Below, one piece after another: positions 1-7,950 of a DNA stretch of 64,000 nt. The notes under the pieces were generated by a model. That model was not told where the DNA came from. It did not search any database and worked only from the letters and a program-made list of their open reading frames with translations. The DNA is from a virus. The position numbers and the translations under genes are program-made. Numbering within the stretch: the first letter of the stretch is position 1; every line of letters starts with the position of its first letter. The stretch lies in IMG/VR virus record IMGVR_UViG_3300047497_000260, positions 1 to 64,000 of that record, one strand, 5' to 3'.

Positions 1-267
1 CTAAGCCTTCTCGGAAAACGCCAGATCAAACCCGGGAACGAGAGCGTATTCATCTTTGATCTCGACGATCCTTTGGCGCTCTGCTTCGGTGAGCGGCCTG
101 TCCGTCTCCAGCGAAGCGCTGAATTGACCGATCTGCGTAAGCGTCCATTGAACGTCCATCGGCATGACGATTCCAATAGCCGCGGAGACATGCTGCAGCG
201 GTGTCTGCGTTCTGAGCGCCTGTGACAACAGGCGATCCCGATATCCGTTCTCGATTTCCTCTGACAT
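1..267 (-). CDS. Hypothetical protein, 88 aa
   Basis: Short soluble protein beginning MSEEIENGYRDR, with a C-terminal helix-forming charged half. I see no recognisable domain, signal or membrane segment. The ATG at 267 was chosen because the longer in-frame start at 321 would run into the terminator hairpin at 319..355. It lies downstream of that terminator, so it is probably transcribed separately from the lysis-region genes. The stop is TAG at 1-3. Confidence 0.5.
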   Translation of the reverse strand: MSEEIENGYRDRLLSQALRTQTPLQHVSAAIGIVMPMDVQWTLTQIGQFSASLETDRPLTEAERQRIVEIKDEYALVPGFDLAFSEKA

Positions 268-318
268 GACCGTTCTCTGGCGCGCCGAACATAACATCCG
301 ACGCCCAGACCCCAAACG

Positions 319-355
319 CAAAAAAGCCCCGCCATCCCGAAGGGACGGCGGGGCT
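319..355 (-). terminator. Rho-independent terminator
   Basis: Read on the minus strand, AGCCCCGCC and GGCGGGGCT form a 9-bp GC-rich stem around a short TCCCTTCGGGA-type inner hairpin, followed by six T. It lies just after the 395..715 gene and would end the long leftward transcript. Confidence 0.8.
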
Positions 356-394
356 CGAAATCGATTGAACGGTGAGCGTTTGGAACGCGGCGCC

Positions 395-715
395 CTACTT
401 TCGGGCCGACCAGGCGTATTCGCGCAGCATCTCGCGCATCTCGTCGCGCTTGGGCAGCTGCGCCACCATCTCGCGCAGCTCGAAATGGTCGTCGCGCAAG
501 GCCTCGATCTTCGCCGCCGCCGCCTTGCTCTCGGCCCGGCCGGCGTCGACGTCGATCCGCAGCTGCGCTTCGGCCGCGGCGAGCCGGTCGATCCGCCGGA
601 CCTGGCCGAAGATCCAGCCGATCGCGACCGACAGGCCCGACGTCGCGCCGATCAGGCAGGCGGTCGCCCATTCGAAAAAGCCCCAGTCGGCGAGCGGGGC
701 GGCGGGCGTCGACAT
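395..715 (-). CDS. Membrane-anchored coiled-coil protein, possible spanin or holin accessory
   Basis: 106 aa. One hydrophobic segment at about residues 15-37 (ATACLIGATSGLSVAIGWIF) is followed by a long charged helical region with heptad-like spacing (RIDRLAAAEAQLRID onward). An N-terminal anchor plus a periplasmic coiled coil is the layout of inner-membrane spanins, and it sits in the lysis region, but I cannot assign it firmly. The ATG at 715 is preceded by AAGGAACAGG; a start at 736 is also possible. Confidence 0.55.
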   Translation of the reverse strand: MSTPAAPLADWGFFEWATACLIGATSGLSVAIGWIFGQVRRIDRLAAAEAQLRIDVDAGRAESKAAAAKIEALRDDHFELREMVAQLPKRDEMREMLREYAWSARK

Positions 716-757
716 GATCCTGTTCCTTGGAGTCATGGTTTCATGATTTCATGTTTG

Positions 758-1096
758 TCACGCGTCGGGCGCCATCAGGCCGCCGCGGTTGGCGCCGTCG
801 GGATGGCCGCCCGCGAGCGCCGGCGGCGCGACATAGGTCGCGACCGTCGTCTGGCTGCCCGGCGCCAGCGTCACCGTCCCGCCATGCGCCTCGAACAGCG
901 GCTTGACCTTGCCGACGAGGTCGGCCCATTCCGGCGTCGCGACCAGCGCCTTGACGTCGACGATGATGTCGTCGGTCAGCGTCAGGCCGTCGACGACGAC
1001 CGGCTCGAGCCCGACGATCTCGGAGGTCCCGGGCAGCAGCTTCAGGACGTCGAACAGAAGCTTGACGCTGTCGTCGATGGTCGTGAAGGTCGTCAT
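758..1096 (-). CDS. Hypothetical protein, 112 aa
   Basis: Soluble acidic protein with many D/V/T residues (TIDDSVKLLFDVLKLLPGTSEIVG...), without signal peptide or membrane helix. No family recognised. It lies between the small lipoprotein gene and the anchored coiled-coil gene, in the same leftward unit as the lysis-region genes. Confidence 0.55.
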   Translation of the reverse strand: MTTFTTIDDSVKLLFDVLKLLPGTSEIVGLEPVVVDGLTLTDDIIVDVKALVATPEWADLVGKVKPLFEAHGGTVTLAPGSQTTVATYVAPPALAGGHPDGANRGGLMAPDA

Positions 1097-1106
1097 CAGG
1101 CTCTCC

Positions 1107-1217
1107 TCAATTGCAGGCCTGGGAATGGACAAGGCAGCGCCCGGCGTCGAGCGCCGCGCAGCCGGCGACGGCGGCGCAGAGGGCCAGCGCCGCCGCCAGC
1201 GCGAGGGCGCGGATCAC
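1107..1217 (-). CDS. Very small lipoprotein, 36 aa
   Basis: Starts with GTG at 1217, overlapping the stop of the upstream lipoprotein gene (GTGA overlap). Translation gives a hydrophobic Leu/Ala stretch and a lipobox-like V-A-G-C, leaving a mature tail of about 17 residues with three Cys in total. It could be an outer-membrane spanin subunit (Rz1-type) by position, but it is short for one and not proline-rich. Signal peptide and coupling are visible; the spanin role is inference. Confidence 0.5.
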   Translation of the reverse strand: MIRALALAAALALCAAVAGCAALDAGRCLVHSQACN

Positions 1218-1606
1218 GTGCCGGGAACCTGCGAGAGGTTCTGGATGTCGGTGAATATCTGCGCGAGCTCGCTGGCGACCCCCGAGACGCTGGTCGAGGA
1301 GCTCCCGGCCTGGGCGACGAGCGCCTTGGCCTCGGTCACGGCCGCGGCCTCCTCGGCGATGACGGTCTGGCTCAGGGCGCCGGTCGCGGCGATCTGCTGG
1401 AAATAGCCGTCCGCGACCATGATCTTGGAAGAGACGAAGGCGGCGACCGATGGGGCCGTCTTGGCGAGCTGGGTGTTGATCGACAGGAGATCGGCGCCGA
1501 CCGCGGTCTGCGCGCCGGCCTCGATATTCTTGACGGTGGCGCAGCCTGCGAGCGAAAGCGCGAGGAAGCCGACCGCGATCGCGCCGGCGAACATGGGTCT
1601 GTTCAC
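1214..1606 (-). CDS. Lipoprotein, 130 aa
   Basis: GTG start at 1606 with a good Shine-Dalgarno (AAGGAGA) about 8 nt upstream; the internal ATG at 1594 is less well placed. The N-terminus is a signal peptide ending in the lipobox L-A-G-C (residues 19-22), so the mature protein should be lipid-anchored. The rest is Ala/Ser/Val-rich and helical (TAPSVAAFVSSKI, VIAEEAAAVTEAK). Coupled to the next small lipoprotein. May act in lysis or as an envelope moron; no family recognised. Confidence 0.65.
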   Translation of the reverse strand: MNRPMFAGAIAVGFLALSLAGCATVKNIEAGAQTAVGADLLSINTQLAKTAPSVAAFVSSKIMVADGYFQQIAATGALSQTVIAEEAAAVTEAKALVAQAGSSSTSVSGVASELAQIFTDIQNLSQVPGT

Positions 1607-1649
1607 GGGGATTCTCCTTTGGGGTTTTGGTGGGGAGTGTCTGGCCGGC

Positions 1650-2054
1650 CTATTTCGCGGCCGGCGGCGCGCCGGCGAGCGCCTGCAATTTGCCGATCTC
1701 GCCGACGACGAGCGCCTTGAGCTTGTCCGGCGTCGCGCCGGTCAGCGCCATCGCTTCGGGGAGCGCCGCCTCGATCGCCTCGGCCGCCTCGGCGATGCCG
1801 GACGAGCCCAGCGTGACGGACTGGCCGGCGAGATTGTTTTCCGCCCTGGCGACGAGGATGCCGGCCTGCGTCGCCGCGGCGGATTCGAGCTTCGCCTCGG
1901 CCTGCGCACTGATCGCCGCGCCGGTGTATTTCCGGATCAGCCCGATGGCGATCCCGACGAGGCCGACCACCGCCGGCGGCACGACGACGTCGATGAGCGG
2001 CTTCAGGATTTCGATGATCGGCGCGACAGCGACGACCGAGGAAGGATCGGACAT
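1650..2054 (-). CDS. Holin-like protein
   Basis: 134 aa with one strong membrane segment at about residues 12-40 (PLIDVVVPPAVVGLVGIAIGL), followed by a charged helical region and a C-terminal domain. Small proteins with one N-terminal membrane helix and a helical tail, encoded near a phage endolysin, are often class III or LL-H-type holins, which would release the endolysin at 3498..4268. No motif fixes this; the assignment rests on topology and position. Confidence 0.5.
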   Translation of the reverse strand: MSDPSSVVAVAPIIEILKPLIDVVVPPAVVGLVGIAIGLIRKYTGAAISAQAEAKLESAAATQAGILVARAENNLAGQSVTLGSSGIAEAAEAIEAALPEAMALTGATPDKLKALVVGEIGKLQALAGAPPAAK

Positions 2055-2140
2055 GGAAAGCCCTTGCGGCCGCTGGAGAGGACGCGCGCGGCCGTTCGGC
2101 CTCGTTGGCCGCGCGCGAATGGTTGCTTCGGATGTTTCGA

Positions 2141-2380
2141 TCAGCCGGCCGGCGTGAAATCCACGAAATAGGATTTGCCGAGCTCGAAAGCGTCGATCGC
2201 CGCCTGGTTGGTAATCGTCATCGAAAGATTGCCGTTCGGCGTATATTTCGACCAGCTCTTGTTCTCTTCGACGCCGTCATCATAGACGGCCATCAGGCGC
2301 ACCTCGACGCAAACGTCCTCGGCGCGCCCTGTCGCGAACGGGGTGATCGCGACGCATCTCATCTTCGCCCGGACAGTCAT
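2141..2380 (-). CDS. Conserved small phage protein, 79 aa
   Basis: Begins MTVRAKMRCVAIT and has a beta-rich pattern ending FELGKSYFVDFTPAG. Short proteins of this form (MTVRAK start, ...KYTPNGNLSM..., ...GKxYxVDFTPA end) recur in tailed phages of proteobacteria, usually with unknown function. Separated from the glycosyltransferase gene by a long perfect inverted repeat at 2441..2491. Confidence 0.7.
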   Translation of the reverse strand: MTVRAKMRCVAITPFATGRAEDVCVEVRLMAVYDDGVEENKSWSKYTPNGNLSMTITNQAAIDAFELGKSYFVDFTPAG

Positions 2381-2440
2381 CTGCCTTCTCCTTGCTTTGC
2401 GCGGGAACCGCCGCGCGCGGATACGCCGCGCCGAACGACA

Positions 2441-2491
2441 GCGCACTTCCGTTTTTCCCGTCAATTATTGGACGGCAAAACGGAAGTGCGC
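2441..2491. repeat. 15-bp perfect inverted repeat, terminator-like hairpin
   Basis: GCGCACTTCCGTTTT (2441-2455) is exactly mirrored at 2477-2491. Inside the loop CCGTC and GACGG pair again, extending the hairpin. The T-run next to the stem exists on both strands, so it could act as a bidirectional terminator between the genes at 2505..3464 and 2141..2380. Confidence 0.6.
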
Positions 2492-2504
2492 CGCGCCCCG
2501 CCGC

Positions 2505-3464
2505 TCAATTCGTGTCGATCGAATCCTCGTTCTTCGCGCGCTGGTGATCGCGCAAAAGCAGCGGCAGCCGGGGATTGTGGCCGGAGAACACGAGGAGCCC
2601 GTCGGCGCGATATTTCAGGTCGAGGTCGGGATCGAACTTCTCGTCGACGACGATGTTCCAGCGCGACATATAGCCCCGGTCGCGTTTGCGGCCGTGCCAC
2701 TCATGCACGACGAGCCCGGGGATGTAGGAGAGGTCCCGCTTCACCGCGATCTCGCAGCGGCGATAGAACAGCGCGACGCGGCGCTTGTAGGAATCGGTCG
2801 CCTGCCCGTGGATCGCTTTCACGAGGCTGCCGATGAAGCAGCACGCCATCATCCAGTCCGCCGATCCCAGGAGCGAATAGTCGATCAGCGGATTGAAGGG
2901 ATCGAGCTCGTTGAGCACGCTGTTTCTGAAGGCCCAGGCGTAGCCGCAATGTTCGGAATCATAGCCCGAGCCCGGCGTCCAGTTGCGGCCGCGCTGGACA
3001 TGCAGCTTGGCGAAGGAATAGCGGACGAAATCATCCTTGCTTCGTTCATGGGCGACGGCCTGGTGGCTCGGCCCGCAATCCATGCATTCGGAAAACATCT
3101 GGACGACGGGCGCGTGCTGCAATTCGTTCAGCGTGTCGGTCGCCCAGTTCGGGTTCATGAACTGGATGTCGCCGTCGATCAGCGCGATATATTTGGCGTC
3201 ATGCGGCAGGAGCCGCCGGCGCGCGATGTTGAAAAGGTTCTCCTTGATCCACGGAACCTCCTCGTTCGAACGGATCTGCAGGTGGCGGGGATTGCCGCTC
3301 TCGGCGACCTCGAACGGCCGGTCGCCGAGCGCGAGCTCGACGACATAGATCGGCGCGCCGCAATCGGCGTAGCGGGCGAGAAACTCCTGGCGCAGGCGTT
3401 TGTGCGCGGCGACACGGTTCGGGTTGAAATGCGTCACAATGATATGCAGCTGGCCGGCGTTCAT
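2505..3464 (-). CDS. Putative GT-A-type glycosyltransferase
   Basis: 319 aa. A Rossmann-like beginning (LHIIVTHFNPNRVAAHKRL), a DxD-type metal/nucleotide-sugar site in LIDGDIQF (Asp97-Gly-Asp99), and later GYAWAFRN and GSADWMMAC blocks are the pattern of GT-A transferases. No signal peptide, so it acts in the cytoplasm. It is encoded among exit genes and could modify host surface glycans (superinfection exclusion) or a virion component. The fold call is fairly sure; the substrate is unknown. Confidence 0.65.
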   Translation of the reverse strand: MNAGQLHIIVTHFNPNRVAAHKRLRQEFLARYADCGAPIYVVELALGDRPFEVAESGNPRHLQIRSNEEVPWIKENLFNIARRRLLPHDAKYIALIDGDIQFMNPNWATDTLNELQHAPVVQMFSECMDCGPSHQAVAHERSKDDFVRYSFAKLHVQRGRNWTPGSGYDSEHCGYAWAFRNSVLNELDPFNPLIDYSLLGSADWMMACCFIGSLVKAIHGQATDSYKRRVALFYRRCEIAVKRDLSYIPGLVVHEWHGRKRDRGYMSRWNIVVDEKFDPDLDLKYRADGLLVFSGHNPRLPLLLRDHQRAKNEDSIDTN

Positions 3465-3497
3465 CGGGTTTCCCTGTGAGCGGTCTTTGGTTTCGGC

Positions 3498-4268
3498 TCA
3501 CGCCGCCTCGGCCGCGTCGCCGAGCGCGTCGCGCCGGCAGGCCGCGACATGGGCGACATGGATCTGATGGAGCGCGGCGACGGCCGCCGCGCCGAACGCC
3601 GCGAGAAGCGCCAGGCCGCCATGCGGCGCGGCCACCGGAACGGCGATCGCCACGGCGCCCGAAAGGACAGCGCGCCCGAACGCTGCGCTCGCCTTGTCGC
3701 CGGCCTCGTGCGATGTGTCGGTCAGGTGATCGGCGAGCGTCGCCGCCTTGAGCTTCGCGCCGGCCGCATGGGCCATGACGATCGATTCCGCCTCGACGCC
3801 GGCGACCCGCCGCGCCCAGCCGGCGGCATAGAGCTTCCAGGTCCGCAGCGCCTCGAGGAACGACAGCCGCCGCTCGCTATAGGCATGGATCGTCGCGACC
3901 GGATCAGCCTCCGCGGCGAAGCCGCCGCGCCGCCAGCGCCCCAGCGCCGCGCCCGGGCCGGCGTTATAGGCGTCGTCGGCGACGCAATGGTCGACGCCGG
4001 GCGCCAGCGCATCGGCGCCGATCGGCGTCCAGTAGCCGTCGACGAAAACCTTCAGCGCGTCGTCGATCGTGAGATCCAGGATGCGCTTGCCCGGAAACAT
4101 CCGCGCGCAGGTCATCGCCGAGACGCCGTATTTCGAGCCGATGAGATGGCCGATGCCGACCTTGCCGCCGGTCCAGTTGCCAGGATCGCGCGGATCCATC
4201 GACAGCCTGTCGCGCCCTTCCCAGTTCATGGTCGCGAGAAACGAGGCTTTGCGGTTGGTCGCGGCCAT
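3498..4268 (-). CDS. Endolysin, GH108-type peptidoglycan hydrolase with C-terminal membrane segment
   Basis: 256 aa. Residues 10-110 follow the GH108/N-acetylmuramidase plan: Glu17 in the NWEG motif, then DPRDPGNWTGG, then GIGHLIGSKYGVSA. Residues 160-256 include a hydrophobic stretch (AVLSGAVAIAVPVAAPHGGLALLAAFGAAAVAAL) that would insert in the membrane, so this may be a membrane-tethered lysin. It should cleave murein glycan strands at lysis. Next to holin-like and lipoprotein genes. Family assignment is good; the role of the C-terminus is inferred. Confidence 0.8.
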   Translation of the reverse strand: MAATNRKASFLATMNWEGRDRLSMDPRDPGNWTGGKVGIGHLIGSKYGVSAMTCARMFPGKRILDLTIDDALKVFVDGYWTPIGADALAPGVDHCVADDAYNAGPGAALGRWRRGGFAAEADPVATIHAYSERRLSFLEALRTWKLYAAGWARRVAGVEAESIVMAHAAGAKLKAATLADHLTDTSHEAGDKASAAFGRAVLSGAVAIAVPVAAPHGGLALLAAFGAAAVAALHQIHVAHVAACRRDALGDAAEAA

Positions 4269-4313
4269 GCGGCGCTCCTCGAGGAGAAGGCGAATTCATC
4301 GGGAAAGGGGCGG

Positions 4314-4730
4314 TCAGGTCGCCCCGGGCGGAATGAAGGCGCAATAGACGACGAGCGCCCTGCCCGTCGTCGTCGTGGCGATCTCCGGCGCGAAGGCGTC
4401 GCTCTCGCGATCGCTCTGGCCCGCCGCGCGATAGCAGAGATGCGCCGCATGGCCGTCCTCGTGCGGCGGATCGCCCGGAATCGGCAGGAAGGTGATCCGC
4501 TCCTGCGGCACCCTGACCCAGTCGTTCTCGCGGGTCAGGAATTCGAACGCCCCGGCCGCCTCGCGATAGACGGTCAGCGCGCAATCATCCGCGCCGCAGC
4601 AGAGCTGGCCATCCCGGCCATGGACGCCGGTATAGATTTCATGCGGGAGCGCCCTGAGGATGGGCGCGCCGAAATAGCTGAGGCCGAGCCCCAGCGCGAA
4701 GATCATCGCGAGCTCGGCGAGGCGCCTCAC
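4314..4730 (-). CDS. Membrane-anchored Cys-containing protein, 138 aa
   Basis: GTG start at 4730 overlaps the stop of the upstream gene (GTGA), indicating translational coupling. An N-terminal hydrophobic segment (LAMIFALGLGLSYFGAPIL) acts as signal or anchor. The exported part has Cys pairs (LCCGADDC, HLCYR, VVYCAFIPP) and a short His/Asp-rich stretch. Pairing with the secreted 4727..5098 product suggests both work in the envelope. No family recognised. Confidence 0.6.
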   Translation of the reverse strand: MRRLAELAMIFALGLGLSYFGAPILRALPHEIYTGVHGRDGQLCCGADDCALTVYREAAGAFEFLTRENDWVRVPQERITFLPIPGDPPHEDGHAAHLCYRAAGQSDRESDAFAPEIATTTTGRALVVYCAFIPPGAT

Positions 4731-5098
4731 AAGCCGCCCTCGTGCGGAATGGGGCCCTTCGCGACCGTCTCCATCATCTCGAGGAGCTCGTGCGGGACCG
4801 TCATCGGCGTGCAGGCCTTGTCGCCGTCGATGAAGAACACGAGGCCGCCGGAATTCCCCTCGACCTGGGCCAGCGCGGCCTTGTCGCCGAACGGCAGGCC
4901 GGGCGCCGTCTCCGGATTGACGACATAGACGCCGCGCAGGAACTGCCATTGATCGGGCGTCAGATCGGTCCATTTGCCGCCATGCTCGGCGACCGCGCCC
5001 TTCGGCACGGCGATGTCGATGCAGCGTCCAGGCGCTGCCGCCTCGGCCGGTCCAGCAATAGCAAGCGCAAGCGCGCCGAGGGCCGCGAGACGGATCAT
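4727..5098 (-). CDS. Secreted protein with signal peptide, 123 aa
   Basis: A clear Sec signal peptide (MIRLAALGALALAIAGPAEAAA) with a likely cleavage after about residue 21. The mature part is small with two Cys (GRCIDI, KACTPM) that could form a disulphide. No domain recognised. Coupled to the next gene by overlap, so the two products may act together in the periplasm. Encoded directly downstream of the repetitive virion protein at 5108..7462. Confidence 0.65.
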   Translation of the reverse strand: MIRLAALGALALAIAGPAEAAAPGRCIDIAVPKGAVAEHGGKWTDLTPDQWQFLRGVYVVNPETAPGLPFGDKAALAQVEGNSGGLVFFIDGDKACTPMTVPHELLEMMETVAKGPIPHEGGL

Positions 5099-5107
5099 GA
5101 TGTCCTC

Positions 5108-7462
5108 CTAAAGCGTCGGCCGGATGGGCAGGATCGAGAAGAACCCGACGGCCAGCGTCAGTTCCGAGCCGTCGACGTCGGCGAGCCTGAGCTGGCTCAG
5201 CCATTTGCCGACCGGGATCGCCGCCGTGTCGAGCTGCGCGAGCGACACGGCGACCGTCCAGGCCCCGAGATTGCTCAAAACCGGGGCGAGCCCCTGCTTG
5301 ATCAGGAGATCGGGCCCGACCGCATAATCCTTGGTGACGACGAAGCTGCAGGTCGGCGAAATGAAGGTCGGGTTGGTCTTGCCCGGTCCATAGATCGCGT
5401 AGTTCAGCGTCAGCGTGTCGCCCTGCCGCATCGAAACGTTCTGCCCGACCGCGGTCATCCCATATCCTCCGCGCAGGTTCTGGGCCGCGATCGCCTCGCC
5501 CAGCAGCTGGACGCCGCGGACCGTGACCGGCGTGTCGACGATGACCGGCAGGAAAGCGCCGGGCGCGAGCAGCGCGAGGACGCCCTGAAGGCCGCCGGGC
5601 AGGTTCTGGACGAGCGGGCCCGCGGCGGCGCCCGCGCCGATCCCGGCGAGAACGTCGGTGATGTTGGTCGAGGTGTTGGCGGTGAGGACGCCGGCGAAAA
5701 TCGCCGATCCCGGGCCGCTGAGCGCCGGCATCGTCTGCGCGAGCGCGCCAACCGCCGTCGCCGCGGCCGCGCCGGGCAATGCCACGACAATGCCGGAAAA
5801 GAGCGCCCCGGCGACCCCGAGCGCCGCCGCGCTTGCCAGCGCCGGCTGGTCGAGGCTGGTCAACGCGCCAGGCGCGGCGGCAGCGCCGGCCCCCGTCATG
5901 GCGTCCGCGCCGGCCGGCGCGAGGGCGCCTGCCCCCAGGGAAGCCGCCGCGCTCTGAAATATCTCGTTGCCCGGCGTCGAGATCGGCTGCGCCGCAGCGC
6001 TCGCCGCCGCGCCGCTCATCGCGTCGCTTGCCGTTTTAGCGAAAGACGCCGCGTTCGCGGCCGCGCCGGGCCCGGTCAGGATCGGCAGGTCGTCGCCGAC
6101 GAGCAGCCCCGCCGCCGCCGATACGCCAGCCCCGGCCGGAAAGTCACCGATCGCGTTGGTCAGCGCGCCGGCCGTCGCGGCGGCCGCTGCGCCGATCGGC
6201 GTCAGCGCCGCGACCGGCAAAGGCGTTCCGGCCGTCGCCGCCGCGTTCGCCCCGTTGAGCGCGACGCCGCTCTGAACGGCGGTCCCGATCGCGCCGGCGG
6301 CGGCCGAGCCTGGCGCGCTGGCGAGCGCCTGCGTGGCGCCGAGCCCGGCGGAAAGAATTCCGGCGCCCGCCGCGCCGGAAGCCGAGGCGACCGTGAAGGC
6401 CGCCGTCCCGATCGGCGCTGAGGCGCCGGAGGCGAGATTGATCCCGCTCAAGGCCGGATTGTCGACCGCGCCGAGCGTCCCGTCGGACGCGGTCATAGTC
6501 GTGGCGAGGCTCGGCAGCACGACGACCGAAGTGTCGGCGCCGTAGGCCGAGGCCGTCCCCGACGCGCCCGCGAGTGGGACAGCGATTGACGAAAGAACGC
6601 CGGCCGCCGCGCTGGGCGCGCCAGCCCCGAGCAGCGAAACCGAGCCGCCTGAATTGACGGCGAAAGTCCCGGCGCTCGTCGCCGCATTGGCGCCGGCCGG
6701 GAAATCGACGATTGCCGGCGCGAAGGATCCGCAAACGCTGGTCGCCGAGGCGCTGGCCAGGGCGTCGGCGGCCGGCGCGGCAAGCGCCTGGGCATCGCCC
6801 GTAGCGGCCACGCCGGCGATCGCCGTAGCATTGCCGGCGGCAACGGCCCCGGCCGATCCCGAAGCGCCCGCGCCGGCGAGCGCGGCGCGCGCCTGTTCCG
6901 CAAAGACGCCTGCGCTCGACGCGGCCCCTGCCCCGGCAAGCGCCTGGCTGTTACTGCCGCCCGTCGCCAGCGCGCCAGGCGACGCGGTCGCCCCGGCCCC
7001 TGATGTCGCGGCCTGTCCGCCGATCGCGAGTGCGCCTGGCGCGGCCGAGGCGTTGGCCCCGGCGATCGCCGGAGCGTCGAGCGACGCGATCGCGCCGGGC
7101 GCGGAGGCCGCGGAAGCGCCAGCCAGCGCGACGCCCTCAGAGCCGGCGAAGGCGGCAGCCGCGCCCGTCGCGCCGAAGCCCGCGAGCGCCGGCGATTCGG
7201 AAATCTGATAGCCGAAGAGATAGGCGCCCGCCGAGGTCCCCGCCCCGCTCAGCGCGAGGCTCTCATCGACCCTGAGGCTGAGCGCCCCCGCGCCCGAGGC
7301 GAGGGAGACGCCGCCGATCGTCACCCCGCCGACGGGGATGAGCGCACCGGCGGCCGAGGCGACGCCGACGCCCGTCAGCGTCGCATGGACATTCGGAACA
7401 ACGCGAAAAACCTTGGTCTTTCGCCACTGCCGCGCCCAGGGCCGGCGAAAGACATAGGCCAT
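5108..7462 (-). CDS. Giant Ala/Gly repeat virion protein (fibre or adhesin)
   Basis: 784 aa. It begins MAYVFRRPWARQWRK, a start nearly shared with 8735..10990. Residues 30-640 are a long array of roughly 16-24-residue Ala/Gly/Ser-rich units of the type ALAGAGAxxxAGAxA, likely a repetitive beta structure. The last 140 residues form a distinct non-repetitive domain (VTVRGVQLLGEAIAAQ... GFFSILPIRPTL). Gene order after the tail fibre genes suggests a distal virion fibre or receptor-contact protein. Composition is unlike all neighbours; exact role unknown. Confidence 0.65.
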   Translation of the reverse strand: MAYVFRRPWARQWRKTKVFRVVPNVHATLTGVGVASAAGALIPVGGVTIGGVSLASGAGALSLRVDESLALSGAGTSAGAYLFGYQISESPALAGFGATGAAAAFAGSEGVALAGASAASAPGAIASLDAPAIAGANASAAPGALAIGGQAATSGAGATASPGALATGGSNSQALAGAGAASSAGVFAEQARAALAGAGASGSAGAVAAGNATAIAGVAATGDAQALAAPAADALASASATSVCGSFAPAIVDFPAGANAATSAGTFAVNSGGSVSLLGAGAPSAAAGVLSSIAVPLAGASGTASAYGADTSVVVLPSLATTMTASDGTLGAVDNPALSGINLASGASAPIGTAAFTVASASGAAGAGILSAGLGATQALASAPGSAAAGAIGTAVQSGVALNGANAAATAGTPLPVAALTPIGAAAAATAGALTNAIGDFPAGAGVSAAAGLLVGDDLPILTGPGAAANAASFAKTASDAMSGAAASAAAQPISTPGNEIFQSAAASLGAGALAPAGADAMTGAGAAAAPGALTSLDQPALASAAALGVAGALFSGIVVALPGAAAATAVGALAQTMPALSGPGSAIFAGVLTANTSTNITDVLAGIGAGAAAGPLVQNLPGGLQGVLALLAPGAFLPVIVDTPVTVRGVQLLGEAIAAQNLRGGYGMTAVGQNVSMRQGDTLTLNYAIYGPGKTNPTFISPTCSFVVTKDYAVGPDLLIKQGLAPVLSNLGAWTVAVSLAQLDTAAIPVGKWLSQLRLADVDGSELTLAVGFFSILPIRPTL

Positions 7463-7474
7463 GGAGGAAGGGCC

Positions 7475-7948
7475 TTACGGGACGAGCTGATATTTGAAAT
7501 AGCCGCTGACCGTCACCGCGGCCGAAAGGACCGCCGGCAGATCGAGAATGAGGCAGCTGGACGCGGCGCAATCCTCCCGATCCTCCGGCGCCGGCAGGTG
7601 ATCGAACGGCAGCGCCGTGTCCCAATTGAACCCGGCGAGAGTCGTGAAGGCGCCCGTCGTCGTGGCCTGCGTCGTGTCGTTGATATGCGCCGTCACGTTC
7701 GCCGCCGCCGCATCGTTCTGGCTGACGGGCGGCGGCGTTACGACGGTTCCCCCGGAGCCCTGGGTGACGGTGGCCGTGCCGCGCTTCAGGCGCATGCGCA
7801 GGGCGGATTCCGCCGATACGGCCGCTTCGAGGTGAATGTGGTGGATGATGATGCCGCCGGCCGCGCCGGCGACCAGCGAGAAGACGTCTTGAACCGCCGT
7901 GCCGATCGAAACGTTCTCGATCGGCACGGTATAGACGCGCGAACCCAT
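7475..7948 (-). CDS. Hypothetical virion-associated protein, 157 aa
   Basis: Starts MGSRVYTVPIENVSIGTAVQDVFSL and has a beta-rich pattern with several HI/II strands and a final strand SGYFKYQLVP. No signal or membrane helix. It lies between two fibre-type genes with 2-14 nt gaps, so it is likely co-translated with them and may be a fibre subunit or adaptor. No known family is certain. Confidence 0.6.
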   Translation of the reverse strand: MGSRVYTVPIENVSIGTAVQDVFSLVAGAAGGIIIHHIHLEAAVSAESALRMRLKRGTATVTQGSGGTVVTPPPVSQNDAAAANVTAHINDTTQATTTGAFTTLAGFNWDTALPFDHLPAPEDREDCAASSCLILDLPAVLSAAVTVSGYFKYQLVP

Positions 7949-7950
7949 GT

